From the NCBI RefSeq assembly GCF_011806565.1, contig NZ_JAATOP010000016.1, positions 1 through 50,622 on the forward strand: a stretch of 50,622 nucleotides of DNA, in the 5' to 3' direction. The notes beneath the pieces are model-generated. The model had not been told where the DNA came from, searched no databases, and worked only from the letters and a program-made list of their open reading frames with translations. Both the position numbers and the translations under genes were made by a program. Shown piece by piece: positions 1 through 6,510 of this stretch. This DNA comes from Marivivens donghaensis (GTDB taxonomy: Bacteria; Pseudomonadota; Alphaproteobacteria; Rhodobacterales; Rhodobacteraceae). Within the stretch, counting starts at the first letter, position 1. Every line of letters begins with the position of its first letter.

Positions 1-129
1 ATCTCGGATCCGTACGAAACTCCGGTCAACGCCGAGATCGTCGTCGAAACCGAGAACGTCGACGTCGACAACTGCGCACACCAGGTACTGCTCAAGCTCG
101 AAAGCATGGGCCTCATCTCCGGCAAGTAA
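1..129 (+). CDS. cysC: Adenylylsulfate (APS) kinase, C-terminal end (partial)
   Basis: Only the last 42 codons are in the window, read from base 1 to a TAA. The peptide starts ISDPYETP, continues with AEIVVET, and ends in a helix-like tail LLKLESMGLISGK. A SxPYExP segment followed by AEI and an acidic stretch is typical of the C-terminus of APS kinases, which phosphorylate adenylylsulfate to PAPS. In many alphaproteobacteria this domain is fused behind a sulfate adenylyltransferase, so the full gene could be a bifunctional SAT/APS kinase; the window cannot decide. An intrinsic terminator follows at once. Confidence 0.7.
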   Translation: MSDPYETPVNAEIVVETENVDVDNCAHQVLLKLESMGLISGK

Positions 130-152
130 GCCAGAGATAACCGACACAAACG

Positions 153-186
153 AAAACGCCCCGCTCGAAAGAACGGGGCGTTTTTG
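153..186 (+). terminator. Intrinsic terminator after the APS kinase gene
   Basis: CGCCCCG and CGGGGCG form a GC-rich stem with a ten-base loop, followed by TTTTT at 181-185. An A-run precedes the stem, so the hairpin may work on both strands, also serving the convergent cytochrome b561 gene. Confidence 0.85.
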
Positions 187-200
187 CATTTAGGAGGCGA

Positions 201-674
201 TTACTTCATGCGGGCCAGCAGGTTGTCCTTCCAATAGAACTGGTGGACCAGCGCCGCGATGATGTGCAGCGCGACAAGCAGCCAGCCGATAGTGAACATG
301 ACTTCGTGGACATCGCCCGCGTCATGCACACCGCCGAACCACGCGATCAGGCCCGACACGGGCAGGATGACCAGCACGGCATAAAGAATGAACTGAACCG
401 CCTTGGCAGCGAGGCCCAGCAGCCCACCCTTTGGTTCGGGCGGGGCGGTGTTGGTGATCCGCAGCACGATGCGCCAGACGACGAGTGCCAGAATAATAAT
501 GCCGACGATGATGTGGACGTAGGCGCCGGTCGACATTTCGGCCGTACCGTTGCGCAGGAAAGTGCCAAACGCGCGCTTCATGCCTTCGTGGCTGAAGAAG
601 CTGACGATCAGCAGAACGAAAACCGACCAGTGCAATGCGACCTGGGTGCGGGTGTATTTCAATGGGGTGGACAT
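201..674 (-). CDS. Cytochrome b561 family membrane protein
   Basis: A 157-residue integral membrane protein with four hydrophobic segments at about residues 15-30, 50-70, 90-112 and 125-145. Histidines sit where heme ligands are expected: ALHW near residue 15, VHI near 53, and the late ALHIIAALVH segment, which ends in the HQFYWKDNLLARM tail typical of the bacterial b561 (CybB/YceJ) family. Family members bind two b hemes and pass electrons between quinols and periplasmic acceptors such as superoxide or YceI-like partners. No YceI gene is adjacent, so the partner is unknown. It stands alone, convergent with the APS kinase gene. Confidence 0.85.
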   Translation of the reverse strand: MSTPLKYTRTQVALHWSVFVLLIVSFFSHEGMKRAFGTFLRNGTAEMSTGAYVHIIVGIIILALVVWRIVLRITNTAPPEPKGGLLGLAAKAVQFILYAVLVILPVSGLIAWFGGVHDAGDVHEVMFTIGWLLVALHIIAALVHQFYWKDNLLARMK

Positions 675-733
675 AACGGGCTCCGGAAATGCTTCTCCTT
701 GATACGTAGAAGGCGCCCGTTTCCGTCGCTTGG

Positions 734-763
734 CAAAATAAAAAAGCGCCCCTCGGGGCGCTT
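734..763 (-). terminator. Intrinsic terminator of the hsp20-DUF1150 operon
   Basis: AAGCGCCCC and GGGGCGCTT (744-763) form a nine-pair stem with a two-base loop. Read on the minus strand it is followed by a T-rich tract (complement of 734-743). It lies 27 bases past the DUF1150 stop. Confidence 0.85.
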
Positions 764-790
764 CGTTGTCTTTTGCGATGTGCGTTCCGC

Positions 791-1015
791 TCAGTGAACG
801 GTCACAGGGTCCATGTCGTGTTCACGAGCCAGCGAGAAAGCCAGTTCGCGGCCAGCCACCAGCGCGAGTTGTTCGCCGTTGGACTTGTGCACCGAGAAGA
901 GCGTCTCAAGATCACCGGCTTTTTCCTGCACCTCGTCGGGGAGGTCGGCAACGGCAACTTCTTTCACATACACGATGCGATCGTCGTTCTTATCGAGCTC
1001 GAAATTCTGGTTCAT
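791..1015 (-). CDS. DUF1150 family protein
   Basis: A 74-residue acidic soluble protein (begins MNQNFELDKND, contains IVYVKEVAVADLP and the closing FSLAREHDMDPVTVH). The pattern matches DUF1150, a small alphaproteobacterial family of unknown function regularly found directly behind an hsp20 gene. Its ATG overlaps the hsp20 stop by four bases, so the two are translationally coupled and share the heat-shock type promoter upstream. I infer a role in proteostasis from context only; the sequence shows no catalytic motif. Confidence 0.85.
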   Translation of the reverse strand: MNQNFELDKNDDRIVYVKEVAVADLPDEVQEKAGDLETLFSVHKSNGEQLALVAGRELAFSLAREHDMDPVTVH

Positions 1016-1434
1016 GCCTCCGCACTCCTTTTGATCTTGATGGTTTGCACCACACTGTCGGGGACCTTCCTATTTAAGTCGACATGCAGCAGGCCGTTTT
1101 CAAGGACAGCTTCCCCTACGTCGACTCCGTCGGCCAACACGAAGGTGCGTTGGAACTGACGGGCAGCGATGCCGCGATGCAGGAAAATGCGTTGATCACT
1201 GTCATCGGTCTGGCGGCCACGTATCACGAGGCTGCTGTCCTCTACCGTGATGGCAAGGTCTTCCTCGCGGAAGCCCGCAACGGCGAGGGTGATCCGGTAG
1301 GACCGTTCCGATGTCTGTTCGATATTGTACGGAGGATACCCGTCATTGCCCGTTTTGGCAGTGCGCTCGACCAGCCGTTCAAGCTGCTCGAACCCCAGAA
1401 GAAAGGGATGGGTTCCCAAAGTCAGTTTTGTCAT
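1012..1434 (-). CDS. Small heat shock protein, Hsp20/alpha-crystallin family
   Basis: A 140-residue protein with an alpha-crystallin domain at about residues 35-130. Visible marks are PPYNIEQ at the domain start, the ITLAVAGF strand, the SSLVIRG strand and LENGLLHVDL near the end, which corresponds to the conserved A-x-x-x-n-G-v-L motif. Such proteins are ATP-independent holdases that keep unfolding proteins soluble for the DnaK system. The N-terminal arm is short. It is first in a two-gene operon with DUF1150, and a candidate RpoH promoter lies about 65 bases upstream. Confidence 0.95.
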   Translation of the reverse strand: MTKLTLGTHPFLLGFEQLERLVERTAKTGNDGYPPYNIEQTSERSYRITLAVAGFREEDLAITVEDSSLVIRGRQTDDSDQRIFLHRGIAARQFQRTFVLADGVDVGEAVLENGLLHVDLNRKVPDSVVQTIKIKRSAEA

Positions 1435-1498
1435 TCGACATGTCCTTGCTCAAGCGACCGTCAAAAGGCCCCGAAAAGCGGCGACCTCTTGCTTTCGA

Positions 1499-1527
1499 AT
1501 ATGGGATGATGCCGCCGACTTCGCAAG
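1499..1527 (-). promoter_or_regulatory. Candidate RpoH (sigma-32) promoter of hsp20
   Basis: On the minus strand CTTGCGA (-35, 1521-1527) is separated by 15 bases from CCCATAT (-10, 1499-1505). The heat-shock sigma consensus I recall is CTTGAAA, 11-16 bases, CCCATnT. The predicted start would leave a leader of roughly 58 bases. Confidence 0.6.
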
Positions 1528-1594
1528 GGCTAGGCGGAACGCCAAAAAAGGCGTAGGTTGTCAGTATGATGCAAGACCATTGCTCGGGTGAAGT

Positions 1595-1813
1595 ATGAAC
1601 AAATCCGCAAGGATGGAACAGGTCGAGGTCCTTCGGGTCAAACTCAGTGTCCTAAAAACCGAACACCGCGATCTGGACGAAGCGATCCGCGCACTTGAAG
1701 ACCAAGGCTCGGCTGATATGCTTACGATCCGACGCCTGAAAAAGCAGAAACTTGTCCTCAAGGACAAGATCAGCCAGATCGAAGACCGAATTCTCCCTGA
1801 TATCATCGCCTGA
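1595..1813 (+). CDS. DUF465 (YdcH-like) small coiled-coil protein
   Basis: A 72-residue, charged and predominantly helical protein. Heptad-like spacing of L, I and V (LRVKLSVLKTEHRDLDEAI, then IRRLKKQKLVLKDKISQIED) fits the DUF465/YdcH family, short alpha-helical hairpins common in proteobacteria and without a settled function. The first ATG (1595) has only a weak ribosome site; an internal ATG at 1613 is an alternative start. It lies between the hsp20 promoter and purE, with a likely purE promoter just behind its stop. Confidence 0.75.
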   Translation: MNKSARMEQVEVLRVKLSVLKTEHRDLDEAIRALEDQGSADMLTIRRLKKQKLVLKDKISQIEDRILPDIIA

Positions 1814-1816
1814 CGA

Positions 1817-1844
1817 TTGCACCTTCCCCTACGCTTTGTATAGT
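1817..1844 (+). promoter_or_regulatory. Candidate sigma-70 promoter of purEK
   Basis: TTGCAC (1817-1822) and TATAGT (1839-1844) are separated by 16 bases, and purE starts 33 bases downstream of the -10. This is a good housekeeping-type match in the only gap before purE. Confidence 0.55.
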
Positions 1845-1877
1845 GCCGCTTCCTGACAGCAGCGGGGATTTTACGCG

Positions 1878-2366
1878 ATGACTACACCCCAAGTCGGCAT
1901 CATCATGGGTAGCCAGTCCGACTGGCCGACGATGAAACTTGCCGCCGATATTCTCGACGAACTGGGCATCACCTACGAGGCCAAGATCGTTTCGGCCCAC
2001 CGGACCCCCGATCGCCTTTGGAGCTACGGCAAAACCGCTGCCGAGCGTGGCCTTCAGGTCATCATCGCAGGCGCAGGCGGCGCGGCCCACCTTCCGGGAA
2101 TGATGGCGTCGAAAACCCGCGTTCCCGTTGTCGGCGTTCCGGTTCAGACCAAGGCGCTGTCGGGTGTCGACTCGCTTTACTCCATCGTCCAGATGCCAAA
2201 GGGTTTCCCCGTCGCCACTATGGCAATCGGTGCCGCAGGTGCTGCCAACGCGGGCCTGATGGCCGCTGGCATCCTTGCGCTGCAAGACCCTGCCCTCGCT
2301 GAAAAGCTGGACGCATGGCGCGATGCTCTTTCCGCCTCCATTCCCGACGAGCCTTCCGATGACTGA
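1878..2366 (+). CDS. purE: N5-carboxyaminoimidazole ribonucleotide mutase PurE
   Basis: A 162-residue class I PurE that converts N5-CAIR to CAIR in de novo purine synthesis. The N-terminus carries the substrate loop ([13 protein letters not shown]), followed by the SAHRTPDRL motif with the catalytic histidine near residue 45 and the [16 protein letters not shown] phosphate-binding region. Length is normal for the family. purK starts inside the last codons, so the mutase and the enzyme that makes its unstable substrate are translationally coupled. Confidence 0.97.
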   Translation: MTTPQVGIIMGSQSDWPTMKLAADILDELGITYEAKIVSAHRTPDRLWSYGKTAAERGLQVIIAGAGGAAHLPGMMASKTRVPVVGVPVQTKALSGVDSLYSIVQMPKGFPVATMAIGAAGAANAGLMAAGILALQDPALAEKLDAWRDALSASIPDEPSDD

Positions 2367-3432
2367 TATCCTCCAACCCGGCGCGACAATCGGCATTCTG
2401 GGCGGCGGTCAGCTGGGCCGGATGCTCTCGGTCGCGGCCTCGCGTCTCGGCTTCAAAACCCACATTTTCGAGCCCTCGACTAACCCGCCTGCGGGCCACG
2501 TTGCCGACCGCGTGACCGCTGCGCCGTACGAGGACGTCGAAGCGCTCGCGGATTTCGCCGCTTCGGTGGATGTCATCACCTACGAATTCGAGAACGTCCC
2601 CACCTCGGCGCTCGACATGCTCGAGTCCGTGCGTCCGATCCGCCCGAACCGCAAGGCGCTTGCCGTGTCGCAGGACCGTCTTGTGGAAAAGGCGTTTCTA
2701 AATGACCTCGGCCTCAAGACCGCGCCGTTCGCTGCTGTCGACGACGAGGTCGATCTGGCCGAAGCCATCGACGAAATCGGCCTGCCCGCGATCCTGAAGC
2801 CCCGCCGCTTCGGTTACGACGGCAAAGGTCAGGCCCGCCTGAAGGCTCCTGAAGACGCCGCGCAGGCGCTGGCCGATATGGCAGGCGCTCCGTCGATCCT
2901 CGAAGGCTTCGTTGAATTCAGCCACGAAGTATCGGTGATCGGTGCGCGCGGCCTTGATGGCGCGGTGTCCTGCTTCGATCCGGGCGAGAACGTCCACAAG
3001 GACGGTATCCTCGACACAACGACGGTCCCTGCCCGCCTCACGCCCGCTCAGCGCACCGACGCGGTGCTGCTGGCCGCCAAGATCCTCAATAAGCTGGATT
3101 ATGTCGGCGTCATGGGCGTCGAGCTTTTCGTCACCCGCGAAGGTCTGATCGTGAACGAGATCGCTCCGCGCGTTCACAACTCCGGTCACTGGACCCAGAA
3201 CGGCTGCGTTGTCGACCAGTTCGAACAGCACATCCGCGCTGTTATTGGCTGGCCGCTCGGCGATGGCACCCGCCATTCCAACGTCGTGATGGAGAACCTG
3301 ATCGGCGACGACGTGGACCGCATTCCCGACTATGCCAAAGAAGGCGTTGCGATCCACCTCTACGGCAAGGCCGAAGCCAAGCCGGGCCGCAAGATGGGCC
3401 ATATCAACCGCATCACGGGTCCGGCGAATTAA
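2359..3432 (+). CDS. purK: N5-carboxyaminoimidazole ribonucleotide synthase PurK
   Basis: A 357-residue ATP-grasp enzyme that makes N5-CAIR from AIR, bicarbonate and ATP. After MTDILQPG come [12 protein letters not shown] (AIR-binding N-domain), ITYEFENVP, the ATP-grasp lysine region [23 protein letters not shown] and the magnesium-binding segment [15 protein letters not shown]. The start at 2359 is chosen because the open frame further upstream lies inside purE and this ATG overlaps the purE stop. The gene ends in a palindrome that also contains the stop of the convergent lipase-like gene. Confidence 0.97.
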   Translation: MTDILQPGATIGILGGGQLGRMLSVAASRLGFKTHIFEPSTNPPAGHVADRVTAAPYEDVEALADFAASVDVITYEFENVPTSALDMLESVRPIRPNRKALAVSQDRLVEKAFLNDLGLKTAPFAAVDDEVDLAEAIDEIGLPAILKPRRFGYDGKGQARLKAPEDAAQALADMAGAPSILEGFVEFSHEVSVIGARGLDGAVSCFDPGENVHKDGILDTTTVPARLTPAQRTDAVLLAAKILNKLDYVGVMGVELFVTREGLIVNEIAPRVHNSGHWTQNGCVVDQFEQHIRAVIGWPLGDGTRHSNVVMENLIGDDVDRIPDYAKEGVAIHLYGKAEAKPGRKMGHINRITGPAN

Positions 3433-3440
3433 TTCGCCGG
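3421..3440. terminator. 20-base perfect palindrome over two stop codons
   Basis: CCGGCGAATT followed by AATTCGCCGG is a perfect inverted repeat with no spacer. It encodes Pro-Ala-Asn-stop on both strands and so ends purK and the convergent lipase-like gene. A bidirectional terminator or mRNA 3'-end structure is plausible. There is no T-run, so a factor-independent role is uncertain. Confidence 0.4.
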
Positions 3441-4172
3441 CTCGCTCTGCACCAGATCTTCGCCGAGCACTTCGAGGTCGTGGTCGAAATGGCCGTCCGC
3501 CAGAAACGCCATGACCTCTGAAATGACGGCGATGTTGTTCATCATGTAAGTGTGCGTGACCGGCAGCACGATGTGGTCGGTCATGCCCTCCAGACGGGTC
3601 GAGGCGACCGAAACTTTGCCGTCGTCCTCACCATCGATAATCGCCGAGTAGATCGGGTTCAGCGACTGGTTCCCCGCGATGATCCCCAGTTCGTAATCCG
3701 GCAGCCCGAGTTCCAACGGAACACTCCCGTCATCCGTGCCAAGCTGCTCTCCCGCAGGGCCGTTGATCCACTCGAATGGCGCCCAATCCCCGAATTCGTC
3801 AACGAGTTCCGAGCCTTGGTTGGGCGGTGAGAGCATCACCACGCGGCCCATCTTATCGGGCCGGTTATTCGACAGCCAAGCACGCGCCAGAATGCCGCCC
3901 ATCGAGTGCGTGACGAAATGTGTCGTCTTTTCCCCACATTGCGCCACGTCTTGACCGACATTCTCGGCCACGAGGGTTTCAATCGGGTCTTCGGTCGACG
4001 GATAGCCCGAGTTCACCACCTGATAGCCCTCGGCCTCCAGCACGGTTTCCATGACGATGAGCGAGAGCCCCGTCCGCGCCAACCCGTGCAGCAGAACGAC
4101 GCATTCGTCCTCGTGATCGGCTTGGGCGATGGTGCCTGTCAAAAGCAGCAGTGAAGCGAGAATGTTTTTCAT
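3429..4172 (-). CDS. Secreted alpha/beta-hydrolase, lipase-like
   Basis: A 247-residue protein starting [18 protein letters not shown], a clear Sec signal peptide likely cleaved after AQA. The mature part begins with [10 protein letters not shown] (oxyanion-hole HG motif), then FVTHSMGG near residue 90, a G/T-H-S-M-G nucleophile elbow with Ser as the probable nucleophile. A late histidine in VTHTYMMNN could complete the triad. These features fit a triacylglycerol lipase/esterase of the alpha/beta-hydrolase fold, exported to the periplasm or outside. The ATG at 4172 was chosen because the longer frame lacks homology and runs into the divergent Nudix gene. Confidence 0.85.
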   Translation of the reverse strand: MKNILASLLLLTGTIAQADHEDECVVLLHGLARTGLSLIVMETVLEAEGYQVVNSGYPSTEDPIETLVAENVGQDVAQCGEKTTHFVTHSMGGILARAWLSNNRPDKMGRVVMLSPPNQGSELVDEFGDWAPFEWINGPAGEQLGTDDGSVPLELGLPDYELGIIAGNQSLNPIYSAIIDGEDDGKVSVASTRLEGMTDHIVLPVTHTYMMNNIAVISEVMAFLADGHFDHDLEVLGEDLVQSEPAN

Positions 4173-4251
4173 GACTTGGGTTATAGTGCGCAATGGGATG
4201 TGCGGCAGTGGGTATCTTGTCTGACCGGACGTCATTGTACACAGTTCACCT

Positions 4252-4698
4252 ATGAAACGACCGATCCGGCTGGCCACGCGCGCCATCATCATGAACGAAG
4301 ACAAGCTTCTCATCGTCAACGCTTGGCGTGGACGCACGCACCTGTGGTGCGCCCCCGGCGGCGGGGCAGAGCCGCACCAGAGCCTGCCTGCCAATCTTTC
4401 TCGCGAGGTGTTCGAGGAGACGGGGATCACCGTAAAGGTCGGCGAGCCTTGCCTCGTGAACGAATTCCATGATCCGGAAGGCGATTTCCATCAGGTCGAC
4501 ATCTATTTCCGCTGCGAAATCGTGTCCGGCGACCTTCATGGCGAGTGGACCGACCCCGAAGGCGTGGTGTCCCATCGTCGCTGGGTGACGCGGGCGGAGC
4601 TGTCGAAAATCCGGCTTAAACCCGACAGCCTTGCAGCCGTTGCATGGCGGGATCCCGATGCCCCGACCTATGACGCTCTGGAGCCGATTTTGCGCTGA
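4252..4698 (+). CDS. Nudix hydrolase
   Basis: A 148-residue protein with a Nudix box at about residues 40-62: the loop [10 protein letters not shown] leads into [11 protein letters not shown], matching G-x5-E-x7-R-E-x2-E-E-x-G except for spacing at the start. Nudix enzymes hydrolyse nucleoside diphosphates linked to another group; the substrate cannot be read from this sequence. The N-terminus ([20 protein letters not shown]) is the usual first strand. It is divergent from the lipase-like gene, with 79 bases between the start codons. Confidence 0.9.
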   Translation: MKRPIRLATRAIIMNEDKLLIVNAWRGRTHLWCAPGGGAEPHQSLPANLSREVFEETGITVKVGEPCLVNEFHDPEGDFHQVDIYFRCEIVSGDLHGEWTDPEGVVSHRRWVTRAELSKIRLKPDSLAAVAWRDPDAPTYDALEPILR

Positions 4699-5354
4699 CG
4701 CGGCGCCCAAAGCGCTACGAATCGCGGTTAAAAATTATTTACTACAAAAAAATTTTTGCACATTTTGTCACCTTAGGTTGCGTCAGGTGACTCTGTTAGC
4801 GGGTTAAGAAGAGTCGGCTGTGCGAATTTCGGCTATCCCCGTGCTTGGCCCTTTTAGCCCACCGCCCTAGTCGCTTATGGGAGCCTTTTCTCAGGACGAA
4901 CCGCCGCTGAAAAAGCGCGTCTGTATTTGTCGCCTGCAACAGCAATCGTCCTCAGTGGCGCTACAGTTCACGCTCTGGAAAAATCTCGCCATAACAGTGT
5001 CTTGCCGTATATTTCGCCTGCTTCTTCTGAGAACACTTTCAGTCCTCTCGCAGACGATCAAACGTCTTCAACAAAGCGTCACCCGACATCACGGAAGAGA
5101 TCAAATCTCGTGATCGCTGCACTGCAAAATCCGCATTCTCGCACACCACATCCCGCGTCGTTTTCTACTGAAATTTCAACAGTAGAGGCCGACTTCATTG
5201 CAAATTTGCACATATCAAAGTGTTGCATTCGGGTAGGTCTTGTTACCTTTCTGCATACGTGAGCATCACCGACGAATAATTCGTGGAACAAACTCCGCCC
5301 GAGAGTCCTTGAATCCGCATAGACCGTCCGAACGAATAAAAGCGAGGAGCAGTC
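4699..5354. other. 656-base gene-free region with inverted repeats
   Basis: This stretch is more AT-rich than its surroundings and holds no convincing gene; the open frames in it (for example 4927-5262) are poor in composition and lack a ribosome site. Seen in it are an A-tract palindrome and an inverted repeat at 4745-4793, a bulged hairpin at 5088-5114 (ATCAC and GAGAT pairing with ATCTC and GTGAT), an inverted repeat CTACTG/CAGTAG at 5165-5185, and a perfect 12-base palindrome TGCAAATTTGCA at 5199-5210. It could be a long leader for the response regulator or contain an unannotated RNA. Confidence 0.5.
4745..4793. promoter_or_regulatory. A-tract palindrome plus CCTTAGGTTG/AGGTGACTC element
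   Basis: CAAAAAAATTTTTG (4745-4758) is followed by CCTTAGGTTG (4771-4780) and AGGTGACTC (4785-4793). GTCACCT at 4767-4773 and AGGTGAC at 4785-4791 form an inverted repeat. Nearly the same set of words in the same order occurs at 26585-26675 between the peptide-transport operon and its XRE-cupin regulator. Function is inferred only from this recurrence. Confidence 0.45.
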
Positions 5355-5741
5355 ATGGATGCGAGAATAACAGGTTTACTAGAGTCCGATGCAGGTCGGG
5401 TTCTTATCGTAGAAGACGAGGCGATCATCGCTCTCGATCTGAAATTTATAGTCGAAGACATGGGCCTAGACGTGATGGGCCCTGCACCGAGCGTAGACGG
5501 CGGCCTCAATGCTATGGCCGAGAGCCTGCCGACGCTGGCAATCCTCGACGTCAATGTACGCGGCGGCGAAGTTTTCGCGCTCGCCGATGTGCTGCAGAAG
5601 GCCAACGTGCCGATCATCTTCCACTCGGCTCACGCCACCGAAGACGAACTTTCCAGCCGTTATCCAGGCATGATTTTCTGCCCGAAGCCGACCGTGCCGT
5701 ATCAAATAGAGGACTCGATCGTTTCGGTCCTAGCTGCCTGA
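5355..5741 (+). CDS. Single-domain response regulator (receiver only)
   Basis: A 128-residue CheY-like receiver with no output domain. VLIVEDEAIIALDL holds the acidic pair, AILDVNVRGG carries the phosphoacceptor Asp65, IIFHSAHA has the switch residue and FCPKP the conserved lysine. The VEDE...ALDL start and LDVNVRGG pattern resemble receivers that pair with HWE/HisKA2 kinases, the kinase type encoded downstream in bphP. I infer it could accept phosphate from that kinase. The start has a strong site (GAGGAG) upstream. A terminator separates it from bphO, so it is a separate transcription unit. Confidence 0.88.
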   Translation: MDARITGLLESDAGRVLIVEDEAIIALDLKFIVEDMGLDVMGPAPSVDGGLNAMAESLPTLAILDVNVRGGEVFALADVLQKANVPIIFHSAHATEDELSSRYPGMIFCPKPTVPYQIEDSIVSVLAA

Positions 5742-5768
5742 TTTAAAATCCATTTCTGCTCTTTTCGA

Positions 5769-5809
5769 ATGCGCGAACCACAATTCCGTCGGTTCGGCGC
5801 ATTTTTTTT
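5769..5809 (+). terminator. Intrinsic terminator of the response regulator gene
   Basis: ATGCGCGAACC pairs with GGTTCGGCGCAT (one bulged G) and is followed by eight T residues at 5802-5809. It lies 28 bases past the stop codon and cleanly isolates the downstream phytochrome operon. Confidence 0.88.
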
Positions 5810-5810
5810 G

Positions 5811-5844
5811 TGATCCACGGGAACTTTATACCCGTAAGCACGTT
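5811..5844 (+). promoter_or_regulatory. Two overlapping candidate ECF-sigma promoters of bphO-bphP
   Basis: TGATCC (5811-5816) is followed after 18 bases by TAAG (5835-5838), the pattern I recall for the Rhodobacter RpoE/ChrR singlet-oxygen sigma. Interleaved with it, GGAAC (5820-5824) is followed after 16 bases by CGTT (5841-5844), the pattern of the alphaproteobacterial general-stress sigma EcfG. The region starts immediately after the upstream terminator, and bphO begins 36 bases further on. Both assignments rest on remembered consensus sequences. Confidence 0.55.
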
Positions 5845-5880
5845 AACGGTTGAATAAGCCTTTAACTGGCCGAGGGACAA

Positions 5881-6510
5881 TTGAAGACGACAATAAACTC
5901 CCCGCTGCACGATTCCGCGCGGCAAATCCTTGCTAGTGGCGCGAACGAAGCTTCATCGCCGGCCAACGCCGCGCCCAAGGAACAGTCCTTCCGCTTTACC
6001 CTGCGTTCCGCTTCGCGTGCCCACCACGATCAGGCCGAAGCGACATTCCAGCCATTCCGTGATGCCCCCGCAGAGAACCTCGACTGGTTCCTGACCGCTC
6101 AGCTTCTCGGCTTCTGTTCTCTTCGCGATCAGCGCGCCGGAGAGGCGTGCGAAGCGATGGAGCAAGCGATCGACGCCCTGATGCAGGATTGCAAGGATCG
6201 TCCGCTAAACCGTCCCCTCCCCGTTGCACCGCGCAAGCTGCACCCGCTTGCCGTCGACTACATATTCTACGGCTCGCGCCTTGGCACCAAAGTCCTAGCG
6301 CGCCAGCTTACCGAGGCAGGTATCACCCCCCTGCCCGCCTATTTCGAAATGGCCGATCAAGGGGGCTGGGCCGCATGTTGCGCTCGCCTCGAAATGGTTG
6401 ACCGCAATTCGAGACTGGCAGACAAACTCATCGACGATGTCGGCGCCGGATTTGCCATCTTTCAGGCAGCTGCGGGACAGGCGACCGAACTACTTAAGGC
6501 CCAAGCATGA
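5881..6510 (+). CDS. bphO: Biliverdin-producing heme oxygenase (BphO type)
   Basis: A 209-residue heme-oxygenase-fold protein expected to open heme to biliverdin, iron and CO. The likely heme-ligand histidine lies in the first helix (RSASRAHHDQAEATF, about residues 41-55), and the distal helix is suggested by DYIFYGSRLGTKVLARQL. The first about 35 residues are a low-complexity extension. The TTG start is supported by GAGGGA six to eight bases upstream and the lack of an earlier ATG in frame. Its stop overlaps the bphP start by four bases, the common bphO-bphP arrangement that supplies chromophore to the photoreceptor. Confidence 0.9.
   Translation: MKTTINSPLHDSARQILASGANEASSPANAAPKEQSFRFTLRSASRAHHDQAEATFQPFRDAPAENLDWFLTAQLLGFCSLRDQRAGEACEAMEQAIDALMQDCKDRPLNRPLPVAPRKLHPLAVDYIFYGSRLGTKVLARQLTEAGITPLPAYFEMADQGGWAACCARLEMVDRNSRLADKLIDDVGAGFAIFQAAAGQATELLKAQA

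Noticed and set aside
5165-5185. LexA/SOS box in the inverted repeat CTACTG/CAGTAG
   Set aside because: It does not match the alphaproteobacterial GTTC or GAAC-N7-GTTC type patterns that I know.
4927-5262. 111-codon frame in the gene-free region before the response regulator
   Set aside because: No ribosome site, composition unlike neighbouring proteins (many Ser, Thr, His) and no known motif.
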